Shown one piece after another: positions 23,349 through 34,548 of a stretch of DNA of 64,000 bases (the first letter of the stretch is position 1; each line of letters starts with the position of its first letter). The position numbers and the translations under genes were made by a program. The stretch spans positions 236,530 through 300,529 of the forward strand of contig UESW01001778.1 in NCBI GenBank assembly GCA_900491605.1, read 5' to 3'. This DNA comes from Calamus simplicifolius. Taxonomy: Eukaryota; Streptophyta; Magnoliopsida; Arecales; Arecaceae. The notes under the pieces are model-generated. The model was not told where the DNA came from, did no database searches, and saw only the letters and a program-made list of their open reading frames with translations.

Positions 23349-23782
23349 CTTAATAACAGAGTCGGTAGAATCATCAAGCACTTGGATTATGATCCGATCC
23401 GATGTCCACGATTGCCTGCATGCAGCTCCGATGGATAGCTGATATACCTGTACATTATCATGATCTCAATCGTCAAAAATTCTTCTCTAATTAATCGACA
23501 GAGGGAGAGAACAAAGACAGCGAAGAAGGCCGGGGGAGGGAGAGATGGACCTCTTTTTCATTGTACATGAGGATCTGGACGATGAGCTCATCTTTTTCGC
23601 GCATGGGCTCCCATATGTACCGCCACTCGGGGCGTTTCCTGAAGAGCTTGACGAGGATGATGACAATGGCCATGTACACCTTCACGAACAGCATCACCGA
23701 CATGGCCAGGCAGAGAAACACCATGAAGTGAAGCAAGGGAACGATAATGTCGTCCTAGAGTGATCGACGATGCCCTCTCCAT
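23349..23782 (-). pseudogene. CSLA mannan synthase fragment B (exons 1-2)
   Basis: Minus strand, same family as fragment A. Exon 1 (23782-23551) starts MERASSITLG; after a frameshift it reads DDIIVPLLHFMVFLCLAMSV, then VYMAIVIILVKLFRKRPE, YIWEPMREKD and VQILMYNEKE. Exon 2 (23447-23349, 99 bp, canonical splice sites) encodes VYQLSIGAAC, SWTSDRIIIQVLDDSTD and SVIK, retaining the QVLDDSTD motif missing from fragment A. Between PMREKD and VQI about 10 residues usual for CSLA are deleted. The intron is a short polypurine/pyrimidine stretch. Exons 3 onward (the remaining D and QxxRW motifs and the C-terminal membrane segments) are absent; a CT-rich tract lies there instead. Confidence 0.88.
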
Positions 23783-24116
23783 GATCTCTCTCACCCCCTA
23801 GCAGCAGCGAAGGAGTTTTGGATTTTTGGGGTGCTTACGAGATTTTTGGGTTGCGTTTGGTGTATTGCCAAAGGATAATTGGATTTGTTATAATATTATA
23901 ATATTACAATATTTGGTATATACAATACTTAATTATCATGTTTGGTAAGACAAAGACGGTTTAGGCTGGATTTATGAAACCTTTCCACTTATGTGCCCAA
24001 ATCAGGGGCATTCCCCATGCATTACATCCTTTTAAGATGAAAATCTCTGGCAAGGAAAGAGAGTTTTCCGGGAGTCATAAATATTCTAATCTTTCTTAAT
24101 CATAGCACCCCGCTAT

Positions 24117-24226
24117 TTTTTTTCTTTTTCATTTAAAGAATATATTTGACAAGTTATCGATATTTCATTAGACAGTTAATGTAAATTATTATTCCAAATA
24201 TTTCTGATAGATTGATTTACTGATTT
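24117..24226. repeat. second copy of the 1-115 repeat
   Basis: Matches the start of the window with small indels. It lies within the block bracketed by the 68-bp direct repeats. The following 24227-24836 shows no gene. Confidence 0.8.
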
Positions 24227-24836
24227 GCTCCCAATAATTCCGTAATTTGCAAACTGTTCAACAAGCGGCAGATTTAATGCATGGTTAAACAATATATTAT
24301 TTCATGAAATATTTAATTATTCATTATTTTTGTTAATGAAATACTTTACCTCTGCCGTTCCTTTATTGCTGTATTTTTTATTCAATTGATATGGAGTTTC
24401 AAGCAGCGACAGATTTCCTTTAGGCAAGGGCTCTGTTTGCTGCCACTACCTTAGGTTAATGTGCATGCACACATAGCTGTAGTTTAGAGAAGGTACGTGC
24501 AATCAACGGTACATTGATGATGGAGCATTGTATTATTGTGGCAAATACTATAACACTTTTGATGGTGAATGGATGGTTATGTGAATAATAAAAAAAAATT
24601 CTACATTTTTTTGAAGTCTAATTTTGAAAAACACTATATAAAGATATGCTAGCTGAACTCAAAGTAGGTAGTATTCTTTAAAAAATGAGGTAAATGGTTA
24701 ATAAGGTTAAACTTGTTAGGTTACCGACCATTTAACGTACATGGTTTAAAAACTTAAAATCCAGCCACATGAAGCATTTCGCATCATGGAAGTATTTATT
24801 TTTCTTTATACTTGCAATTGAAATTTGGAGTGCAAA

Positions 24837-24904
24837 AAAATATAAGATATATTCATTTGACTTGCTTACATGTTGCATAATATAAAGAAAATAAATAAAA
24901 AAAT
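24837..24904. repeat. 68-bp direct repeat, right copy
   Basis: Partner of 22741-22808, differing by two transitions. The RTE remnant begins immediately after it. Confidence 0.9.
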
Positions 24905-26090
24905 AATTATAGAATCTGATAAGATTTCTATAAAAGTTTAAAAATATTTAGATAATACTAAAATAAAATGGATAATAAATTTATTTAATAAAATTTTAGA
25001 AACTAAAAAGATTCCTAATAAATGGAGAAAGAGTATTATAGTATCAAATTATAAGAATAAAAAAGATATTTAAAATTGTATCATGATGTCAAACTCATCA
25101 ATCATACTATAAAAGTTTAGGAAAGAGTAATTGAAGGTAGGTTGAGATGTACTATAAAAAATATCAAAAAATTAATTTAGTTTTATGCTAGAAAGATAGA
25201 TCATAAAAGCTATTTTTCTTTTTAGAAGGTTAATAAGAATTTATAAATTAAAGAAATAAGATCTTTATATAGTTTTTATTGATTTAGAGAAAGCTTATGA
25301 TAGGGTTTCTAGAAAAATCTACTAGAAAAAAAAAAAGGAGTCTGTATTAAGTATATTAATATAATAAAAGATATGTATGATTGGGTAGTTACTAGTATAA
25401 GAATTATTAATAAAAATACTATTATTGTGGGCTTATATCAGGAATTTACTTTTAGTTCTTATATTTTTGCTTTACTTATAAAGGTTTATTAAATATATTT
25501 AGGATGATATTCTATGGTGCATGTTATTTGCATATGGTATAGTACTAATGGATAAAATTAAGGTTGGAGTTAATCATAAATTAGAATTATGATGAAATGC
25601 ATTAGAATCTAAAGATTTTAAATTAAGTAGGATAAGACAAAATACGTGGAATATAATTATAGTACAATTAGAAATGAAGATAAATGTAGAATATACATTA
25701 GGGATCATAAAGTTATTGAAATGATCTTTTTTAGTATTTAGAATCAATTATGCATAAGAAAGGGAAGATTGATGATGATGTTGTTCATAGAAATAAAGTT
25801 GGATAAAATGAAAAAGTGCAATTAAAATAAAAGAAATGATAGAATAAGAAATGAAACTATTTGTAAAAGATAGAGGTAGCTCCAATAGAAAATATATTAA
25901 GAAAAGAATGACTTAAATAGTTTGAACATTTGTAACATAAACCTAAAGATGAATCTAAGAGTGACTTGATGCATGTAGAGAAAAAAAAAATAAAAGTAAA
26001 TCGAATATTATATGTAAAAAATGATGAAAAAAGATTTAAATTTTTGTATCTTAAAAAATATAATTTAAAATTAAAGTAAATAGAAAAATA
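24905..26090 (+). mobile_element. RTE-clade LINE, decayed reverse transcriptase
   Basis: About 1.2 kb of plus-strand RTE reverse transcriptase, too mutated for a reading frame. Recognisable pieces include a FIDLEKAYDR-like stretch near 25280, GLYQ near 25432, and CMLFAYGIVL near 25528, where intact relatives have F-x-D-D. Next come KLEL, ALESK.FKLS and then TK.EY. The 3' part contains the AATAGAAATGAA and AGGTAGCTCCAATAGAA landmarks. It is much more decayed than the copies at 38184 and 57649. Confidence 0.7.
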
Positions 26091-26574
26091 TATATAATTA
26101 ATTTTAAATAATTTATGATAATTTTTTTAATATTTTTATTATTAGTGTAGCCGAGCATGCCATATTTACTGATCGAGCCATACTGTCCGTCCCATCTGCC
26201 TTCTCTGCAAGCGAAGATAGTGCTTAGGGCCCATGTATGCATATATGTGGTGCAAGACTTATGAGCTGATCTTTTGATGTAGATTCATCTGTAAAAAAAT
26301 TATCATGCTCAATGCAAGTCATCGGATATCAAAGACGGTGTACAAAGACTTTTTCAGCAAATATATCCAAAACCATGGTAGGCCCATCAGGCAAGCAGTT
26401 CCAAGCTCCGAGGCTTTTTAAGCCAAGGGTGTCACGGAGGTGGGTGCCACATCATGTGCCATGGCCTTTGTGGCGCTCTGTACGTCACGTGCAGAAAGCT
26501 GAACAAGTTTCAATATATTTATGCTACGCTTTAAAAATACGTTGCAATCATGCTGTCAAGAGGAACAAATTTAT

Positions 26575-27042
26575 CCAAGGGCTAGAGGGAGCTATTTTAG
26601 CAGCGAGTGGTTTTAGTTCTCTTGATATATCTGTCCCACTAGCTGAGCTCTATGCGATATGGGCAGGTGTATCCTGTGCAATTCGTATCCTTGGAGCTCG
26701 TAGGCTCTCCTAGAGGGAAATTCTCTCACTGTCATTCGATGGATCAAGCAGGATCTGCATGATCATTCACCTTCCATTCCCTTGATCCAGGATATCTGCT
26801 CTACTCTTCGAAATGCACAGATGGTCCATATTCGACATGTCTATTAAGAAGCTAATTCTGTGGCTGATTGGGTTGCTACTTTGGTGGCCAACCACTCTAG
26901 CTTTTGGATGTGGAAGCAGAGGGACCCTTGTCCTATTGCTCTTTACCAAATTTTGTTTTTCAATCTATTGGGCTTGACTTGCACTAGAATGGTGTGATCA
27001 CTTGCTTGTACTCCAAAAAAAAAAGAAAAAAAAAGAAAGAAA
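26575..27042 (+). mobile_element. 5'-truncated L1-type LINE with RNase H and poly(A)
   Basis: Plus strand: GLEGAILAASGFSSLDIS, PLAELYAIWAGVSCAIRIL and GARRLS, then frameshifts, ANSVADWVATLVANHSSFW and ALYQILFFNLLGL, typical of the RNase H-like C-terminal domain of plant L1 LINEs. An A-rich tail runs from 27014. Exact 14-bp target duplications AGGAACAAATTTAT flank it at 26561-26574 and 27043-27056. Several stops and shifts make it inactive. The reading frame that starts at 26312 lies partly upstream of the insertion and is not one gene. Confidence 0.88.
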
Positions 27043-27056
27043 AGGAACAAATTTAT

Positions 27057-27359
27057 TAAATGTAGTTATAAGACATTACTTACCACCCATAAAATTATTC
27101 ATTGCTTGGCACTGTAGGGTACAGTGCACAACTTCACCCCTTGTCTGTAGATGAGGGGAAAAAGGGATAAAATTTTATCTTAATTCGATTGAGATCCATC
27201 ATGAATGAAAGGCAAAACTGAGGATCGAGACCATATGTAAGATATAGCATATCAATTTCTTTTAATGTTTGATGCGACCACAGCTAATAGATTTACCATC
27301 TACCAGTCTTCATCATGTGGTCTTTATTGTTAACCCCTATTTGACCTTTCAAAAATATT
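27057..27359. other. spacer left of the CACTA array
   Basis: Contains an imperfect palindrome CACTGTAGGGTACAGTG at 27108-27124. Its CACT start is reminiscent of a CACTA terminus, but the second half makes it a simple palindrome. I could not fix the left end of the element. Confidence 0.4.
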
Positions 27360-28680
27360 ACATTTTAATTTAGCGACACAAATAGTGCGCCGCTATTTTA
27401 AAAAAGTTAATATTTATAAAATAAAATTATGAAATAAAAATATTGCGACGCATCTCATTGCGTCGCAATGTTTTTAAAAAAAATTAATTATGTTAAATAG
27501 CAACGCATTAGCGACGCAATAAACCAGAAAATTAAAAAAATTTAATTTTTAATTTTGCGACGCAAGTATTGCGTCGTAATTTTTAAAAAAAATAAAACAT
27601 TGCGACGAAACAAGATGAGTCACAATTATTTTAAGAGAAATTAATTTTTATAAAATATAATTATGAAATAAAAATATTACGATACAACTCAATGCGTCGC
27701 CATTTTTTTTTAAAAAATTAATTATGTTAAATAGTGACGCATTAGCGACGCAATAAATCAGAAAATAAAAAAAATAATTTTTAATTTAGCGATGCAAGTA
27801 TTGCATCTAATTTTTTTAAAAAAATAAGTGTTATAAAAATATTAAAAATAAAACATTGCGACGCAAACATGTGCATCGCAATTATTTTTAAAAAAATTAA
27901 TTTTTAAAAAATATAATTATGAAATAAAAATATTGCGATGCGAATCAATGCGTCGGAACTTTTTTTAAAAAATAAATTATGTTAAATAGTGATGCATTAG
28001 CGACGCAATAAACCAGAAATTAAAAAAAATTAATTTTTAATTTAGCGATGCAAGTATTGCGTCGCAATTTTTTTAAAAAAATAAGTGCTATAAAAAATAT
28101 TAAAAATAAAACATTGCAATGCAACTATATGCATCGCAATTATTTTAAGAAAAATTAATTTTTATAAAATATAATTATAAATAAAAATATTACGACGCGA
28201 ATCAATGCGTCGCAACTTTTTTAACAAAATAAATTATGTTAAATAGTGACACATTAGCGATGCAATAAACCAAAAAATTAAAAAATTAATTTTTAATTTA
28301 GTGACGCAAGTATTGCGTCGCAATTTTTTTAAAAAATAAGTGTTATAAAAAATATTAAAAATAAAACATTGCGACGCAACCATATGAGTCGCAATTATTT
28401 TTTAAAAAATTAATTTTTATAAAATATAATTATGAAATAAAAATATTGCGACGCATTAGCGATGCATTTTCTTAAAAAATAAAAAAAAATTCCGTCAGTC
28501 ATTGCCGCCAAATTAGCGACACATTAGCGACGCAATTATTTACGTCGCTAATTTCTGCAGAAAATAAAAAAAATTGCCACCGGCCAATATAGCGACGGAT
28601 AGTTGCGTCGCTAATCCATAATAAATTAAAAAAAAATAGCGAGGGATTAGCAACGCAAAACTGCGTCGCTAATCCCTAAT
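27360..28680. repeat. CACTA subterminal array
   Basis: Dozens of short motifs GCGACGCA and TGCGTCGC, often paired as small palindromes such as GCAAGTATTGCGTCGCAA, in an AT-rich background. Longer units of roughly 290-300 bp recur (AAATAGTGACGCATTAGCGA followed by an AT block). Subterminal repeats of this sort bind the CACTA accessory protein in En/Spm. Confidence 0.85.
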
Positions 28681-28889
28681 ATATAAACTAAGTCGCGCCC
28701 GCCCCCCCCCCCCCCACGGCCTCTTCTTCTTCCTCTTCTTGCCCTAACCCGCCGTATCCTCCTTCGGCTCCCACCGCCCCCTCCCCCGGCGCTAGGAACC
28801 CACCAGCGACGCCCCCCCCCCGGTGCAAGGAACCCTCGGCGGCGTCCCCCCTTTTACCGAGGTAAGCCCCTATTTTTTAAAAAAAAAAT

Positions 28890-29480
28890 AATGTCGGGGT
28901 GGGGTTTTTCCCCCACCCCTGAGGCCACAACTACGGCGGCGGCGGCCGTGGTCTGAGACGACGGCCACAGCGCCGGCGGTGGCTTGGCCACGGTGGCCTG
29001 GCCATGGTTTTTATAAAAAAATAAAATTGTAGGGGTGGGGTTTTTCCCCCACCCCTGAGGCCACAGCCATGGCGGCGGTCATGGCCGTCGTCTCAGGCCA
29101 CGACCGCGGCTGTGGCCGGCGGTGGCCTGGCCAGGCCACCATTTTTTTAAAAAAAATTGTAGGGGTGGGGTTTTTCCCCCACCCCTGAGGCCACGGCCGT
29201 CGCCGTGGCCATCGGTGACCTGGCCATGGTGGCCAGGCCACCGTTTTTTTTTTTTTTTTTTTGAAAAAAATGTGTGGGTGGGGTTTTTCCCCCCCCTGAG
29301 GCCACGGCCACGGCGGCGGCCGTGGCCGTCATCTCAAGCCACGGCCACGGCCGTGGCCAGCGGTGGCCTAGCCACGGTGGCCAGGCCACAGTTTTTTTTA
29401 AAAAAAGGGCCGGGGTGGGGTTTTTCCCTCACCCCTGCCGTTTCCGGCCACGGTCGCGGCCGTGATCGTGGTCTTAGAGG
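28890..29480. repeat. five tandem units of about 130 bp with strong palindromes
   Basis: Units begin near 28897, 29032, 29161, 29275 and 29411. Each carries the palindrome GGGGTGGGG-TTTTT-CCCCCACCCC, then GAGGCCAC and a GGCC-rich block (GCCACGGCCGTGGCC types), and ends with a short A/T homopolymer junction. The array lies between the subterminal region and the transposase gene. Frames through it (Trp/Pro/Arg-rich) are compositional. Confidence 0.85.
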
Positions 29481-29519
29481 GTGGGGTTTTTTTTTCTTCA
29501 TTCATTATGAAATTTTTTT

Positions 29520-30828
29520 ATTTAATTTATTTATGTTTATGAACTCAATTTTATATGAAATATTAGAGAAATTTGCATGTAATCTATAATCTTGTAATGC
29601 ATAATTTGATATTTGCATAATATTTGATATATTTAAAATTTATATATTTAGATTTATAAATGTCTTATGTTATCGAATTTGTTTATTTTTGAAATATTGT
29701 TCATGATATATTATTATTAGAATGTTTATCATGCAATTTATATGGTTTTGATAGTTTAGATGATTAAATTTTAATAAATTTATATTTCTTTATTACTTGT
29801 TATTTTGGCTTAGCAAATTTTAAATATTTAGTTTATAAATATTGTCACAATCATTTTCTTAGCAATTAGAAAAAAATTTAGAGTATTTATGTTCTTCAAT
29901 TGAAAGAAATTTGATATAGCAAACCATAATTTGATATAATTCCTCAAATTCTAAACCAACCAATCAAAATAAATTCGATATCATAAAGGAAAAATGATAT
30001 AGCTCATTTACAACTAAATTTAATGCAAGAATATTAAATTTGATATAGTGAACTCATATTCAAGTACTGAAAGAATATAACTCCTAATAAAAAGAATTTG
30101 AGATAAGAGCATAGCTTTTATGTGATTTGAGTTATTAGATTGAATCAGATTTAGTTTAGGCCAGGTTGAATCCATTTTTACTTATCTAAAGTAAATCCAT
30201 ATGACATACATACTATGTCAAGTTCGTTCTTTGATTTTTCATATTATTTCTTCTAGCACTATAACCTTTAGACCCATTTGAGACTTGTAAGACTTAGTCT
30301 TGCAAATTCTCAAATTGTCCTAGTGGACAGTTTGAGATTATTTTTTGCGATATGTTTGTCAGCTATTCGTCATCGTTAGTTGAGCTTGTAGTTTGTATAT
30401 CCTCATACATTCTCTAAGTGTGGCATATAAGCCACACATTTAGGAGAACATAAGGGGAATTGCTGCCGAAATTTTAACGTAAACGATGATAATTTCGAGC
30501 AGAATAACATATCGCATAAAATAATCTTGAATGGGATAGGGCCTTACCTAAGTCCTAGTAGAGTGAAAGTGGAATTCATTTAGGACACTTGCTTACTTGT
30601 GAAGTCTAATGATTGAACGGATCCCGGTCCTGGGCCTCGGTCCTAGATAGCATGTCAAGGATCGTAGCCATGGCCCAGCCTTAATTTATCGGTATAATTA
30701 AAGAGGCACAATATTTGTTATTTAGCTTAGATGTGTAAAAGAATTAATCTATTGCTATAATGACTAATGCAAAATTATACCGTTGTCTCTTTTAATGGTT
30801 TACCAGGAATTGTATAACTTGGTCAAAA
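29520..30828. other. CACTA leader/intron region
   Basis: AT-rich with no repeats of note; probably 5' untranslated or intron sequence of the transposase gene. An AG acceptor (TTTACCAG) at 30801-30808 precedes the first coding exon. Confidence 0.5.
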
Positions 30829-33597
30829 ATGAGCGGGGCTCGCTCGTGGATGTATGTAAGGTTAAAAGATGGGTTGCTTAATCCAGATTTTCTGAATGGA
30901 TTGGAAGAATTTATAGCATTTGCATGTAGTCAACCCGAATGGATGGATGGGCCTAGGATCAGGTGCCCCTGCAACTTACGCAAGTGTCAGAATAAAGCCT
31001 ATAGAGATGTTGAAACTGTGAAGGTGTACTTGTGTAAAAAGAGGTTTGTTCCTGGGTACGATGTTTGGAATTGTCATGGTGAAATAGAGGAAATGTTTGC
31101 AGCTGTCACTAGACAAGAAGTGTCAAATCCTATTGATGAACCATTTGTGAATTTAAACACATACGAAGAAATGGTGATGAATGGATCGGGTAATAAATTC
31201 AATCAGAATACATTTATGGAAGAACCAAATCCAGATGCACAACAATTTTATGATATGTTGTGTTCTGCAAATCAAGAATTGTATCCTGATTGTGAGAGTC
31301 ATTCACAATTGTCTATGGCTGCTCGATTGTTGAATATTAAGGCGGAACATCGATTATCAGAAAAGGCATTCAATGCTGTAGCGGGGTTAATGAAGGAAGT
31401 TTTGCCAAATCATAATGTTGTAGCAGACAGTTTCTACTCAACGAAGAAGTTATTGCGTGGCCTTGGGCTTCCAGTTAATAAGATCGATTGTTGCTTGAAC
31501 AATTGTATGATATATTGGGGTGAAGACTCAGAGCTGAGATGGTATAAGATTTGCGGGCAATCGAGGTACAAAAACGGCAAAAAGGGAGCTAGTACAAGTA
31601 GAAGGAAAAGTGTGCCTTACAAAAGGAGATTTGAGAAGGAATGCTGACAGGACCTATCCTAAAGCCTATTACACTCTTGACAAAAATTTACGAGAAGTTT
31701 TATGTAACTAGATTAGAGGATTAAAATTTCCTGATGGTTATGCTTCAAATATTGGTAGGTGTGTGAACATGCATAAGGTCAAGCTGTTTGGCATGAAGAG
31801 TCATGACTGTCATGTTTTCATGCAACGGTTATTGCCCATATCTTTTCGTGAGTTGCTTCTGTAACATGTGTGGAAGGCATTAACAGAGCTCAGCTTGTTC
31901 TTTAAGGAGTTATCTGCTGCAGTCATTACTTCTGCATCCATGGAAAGGCTTGAGGAGGAAATTCCAATTATTTTATGCAAGCTGGAGCGAATATTTCCTC
32001 TAAGTTTTTTTGACTCAATAGAGCATTTACCGGTTCACTTGCCATACGAAGCACGTATAGCTAGTCCCGTGCAGTATCGCTGGATGTATCCTTTCGAGAG
32101 GTAAACACCCAAATTAGTAATACATGTTGATATTTCAAATATTATTTTATTTATGCGAGGAAGTTGGTTTATTTATATTTTCAACTTTACATATAGGTAT
32201 CTTAAGAAGTTAAAAATTAATGTGCGGAATAAGGCAAGGGTTGAAGGTTCTATATGCAATGCACACTTGGTTGAAGAAGTTTCAGCTTTTGCCTCGCATT
32301 ACTTTGAGGGTCACATTCATACAAGGACCCGCAATCTTGATCGTAATGATGACATATGTATGGACGAAGGAGAACTTATTGATGGTAGGACCCGCAATCT
32401 TGGTTGTAACGATAACATATGTATGGACGAAGGAGAACTTACTGATGGTAGAATATCAATATTTAAAAGTATCGGCCGTTCATTTGAGAGGCAAAAGTCA
32501 AGACAATTAAGCGATGTGGAGTATAATGCAGCACATTATTATATCCTAATGAACTGTAGAGAAATCGACCCATACTTGAGTAAGTATATGTACACTTCAT
32601 TAATTACTTAATTAGAACTTTTACTTTAAATTGTAAAATACCATACTATTTAATTGCTAACAGAAGTTTTAATTATTATAATCCCTTAAGGATGTATTGT
32701 GATAGACAACAGATGGATTCCAACATCAGTCAACTTGCCATTGGGTAGAAGTTAGAAACGAAGTTCGCTTATTGGTTTATGAATTTATGAGTACTATCAC
32801 TCAATCAATTACAATAATGGCTTTTATTTTTTGAATTGATTGTGAATGGCTTATTAATTTATAGGTAAACGGTTCATGGTTCACAACCGATAATATTTTC
32901 ATTAATGTCTGGCGCAGTGGCCATTAAAGACCGTAACTACCTATACTGGCTATTTTGTTAATGGATACAAATTTCAAATTGAACTACTGGCATCTTCAAG
33001 AGGGACGCAGAATTGGGGCGTGTGTGTTAAAGGAGAAAGTGCTGAAACAAATATGCAGGATTATTACGAAAAGTTAGTAGAGGTGGTCGAAGTTGAATAT
33101 CCCGATTGGCCTATGAAACGAACTGTATTGTTTCATTGTGATTGGTTTGATCCGACAATTCCTATCGGTAAAAAGGTTCATAATGACTACAATCTAGTTG
33201 AAGTAAACCATCGACAAAGATTGCAGAAATATGAACCATTCATTCTTGCATCCCAAGCTCAGCAAGTGTTTTACTGTGGATATCCAAGTTTGCGCAACGA
33301 CAAGCGAGATTGGTGGGTTGTTTCTAAAATCGTTCCACGTTCAACAATCATATTAAATGAGAGTTCATCAAGTCAATCAACTGAGTGCCCTGCATTTCAA
33401 GAGGATGAGATGAAAATGCATGCAATTGAGGATAACACAAGGGCTCCTGAAACATCACTTAGAGATCCAAATGGTGATGTCCAAGAAATTAAGGATGCAA
33501 ATGTTCGGTTTCCTTCCGATGATAATGAAACTGAATCACAGTCCGATACGACATCGGATGTTGAACCAACATTTCACGAAACAAATGACACTGATTA
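30829..33597 (+). pseudogene. CACTA transposase (TNPD-like), tnp2 core deleted
   Basis: The first exon (30829-31645) encodes a transposase-associated domain: GLEEFIAFACSQPEWMDG, then IRCPCNLRKCQN and KRFVPGYDVWNCHGE, with the Cys pattern kept. It continues into the early tnp2 region (ASTSRRKSVPYKRR). The next recognisable piece is already the DUF4218 domain (GRCVNMHKVKLFGMKSHDCH, VFMQRLLPI, then LCKLERIFPLSFFDSIEHLP, HLPYEARIASPVQYRWMYPF), so several hundred residues with the catalytic acidic residues are missing. An intron ends at 32196 and the exon to 32581 follows. DUF4216 occupies about 32895-33360 (TYTGYFVNGYKFQ, LFHCDWFDPT, QAQQVFYCGYPS). Stops and shifts lie near 31645-31710, 31863 and 32920. 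Full tnp2 transposases exceed 1,000 residues. Confidence 0.85.
32324..32449 (+). repeat. 63-bp in-frame tandem duplication
   Basis: Two copies of a 63-bp unit encode RTRNLDRNDDICMDEGEL and RTRNLGCNDNICMDEGEL plus short ends. Being a multiple of three it keeps the frame of the DUF4218-side exon. Confidence 0.85.
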
Positions 33598-33707
33598 AAT
33601 ATATAGGTTCATTCGATTACGATTTATTTTTATAAGTGTTAAATTTTTGTATGTTTATTAATTATTCGTAATTATATTGCATTGCATTAATCTTTAGTAT
33701 TTACAAT

Positions 33708-34065
33708 ATGACGGACCGAGGTAGATCTACCCCTGACGGACATAGCCCTGCTACGTCACATCCCACTACCAGCCCTGATGCACGGACTTCCCCTCTCTAG
33801 GCATCGATGCTCATCCAGTATTTTCCTCTATCCGATCGGCATAGACCTCTGAAAGTTCTTCTTTGATCGGTCGCACCGTACTTCGATTGGATGTCGATGG
33901 GCTGTAAGTATATACTAATTGTAACTATATGTTTATATTTTAAGTTAATTACTTATTTTAATTAATTTTTTTAACAGCTTTATTGAGCAGCATACTGTAT
34001 CAAGCCGGATCAGCTCTATATTTTATAGCCGTACTGATCCCAGTGGCTACGATTGGCACTATGTA
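33708..34065 (+). pseudogene. second CACTA gene, 5' fragment
   Basis: An ATG at 33708 opens MTDRGRSTPDGHSPATSHPT, a Ser/Thr/Pro-rich N-terminus typical of the second CACTA gene (TNPA-like accessory protein), with a TAG at about 33798. After an intron (donor near 33905, acceptor near 33978) the frame continues FIEQHTVSSRISSIFYSR and ends with DWHYVS at the junction. It is truncated where the host segment begins. Confidence 0.5.
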
Positions 34066-34516
34066 TCGGCTTCCGTCTTGGAGGGACAAAACTTGGTTCT
34101 TTGACATCTTCACCAACCATAACAGAGCCAGGATTCTTCTCAAAATTTGGAGTTGCCAAATTGCAGTCTGAAAAATGTAGATGTCTCAGCAAAATTGGAA
34201 GGCAGGGATGCACTTTCATGTGACTTAAAATATTCTAACAAGACAATACCTGGAAAGAAATTCGGAATGAATAACAAACACTTGCCAAGATTGTATGCAT
34301 GGTGTTAAGTTCTACATGTAGGATAGAGTCACTCAGCAAAAGATAAGGAGGCAAATGGCTAACGGATTGCTTGAAGAAATGAATGCATGATAAGGAGTAT
34401 AAATCAACCCAATGCTTGATAAAAAGCATAAATCAACACTTTAAGGAGTGCCCGATCCTCCCCCCCCCCCCCAAAAAAAACCCAATCCCCCACACAACAC
34501 ACACACACACACACAG

Positions 34517-34548
<32 letters not shown>

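Larger units (their letters stand above)
27360..34065 (+). mobile_element. CACTA (En/Spm) element, internally deleted, right end lost
   Basis: Order from left: 1.3 kb of GCGACGCAA/TTGCGTCGC subterminal motifs, a C-rich stretch, five tandem units of about 130 bp, a leader, a transposase gene split over 30829-33597 and part of a second gene near 33708-34065. This is the arrangement of plant CACTA elements. Neither CACTA terminus was found. The right side stops inside the second gene, where the sequence switches to the duplicated host segment. The transposase lacks its catalytic core, so the copy is defective. Confidence 0.8.

Noticed and set aside
26312..26713. Single 133-residue gene
   Set aside because: The exact 14-bp target duplication at 26561-26574 shows the second half is an inserted LINE; the first half is unrelated flank.
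27108..27124. CACTA left terminus at CACTGTAGGGTACAGTG
   Set aside because: It is a self-contained palindrome with CACTG, not CACTA. The subterminal array starts 240 bp later and no partner end was found.
29122..29589. 155-residue Trp/Pro-rich frame
   Set aside because: Runs through the 130-bp CACTA tandem units, with matching frames on the other strand.
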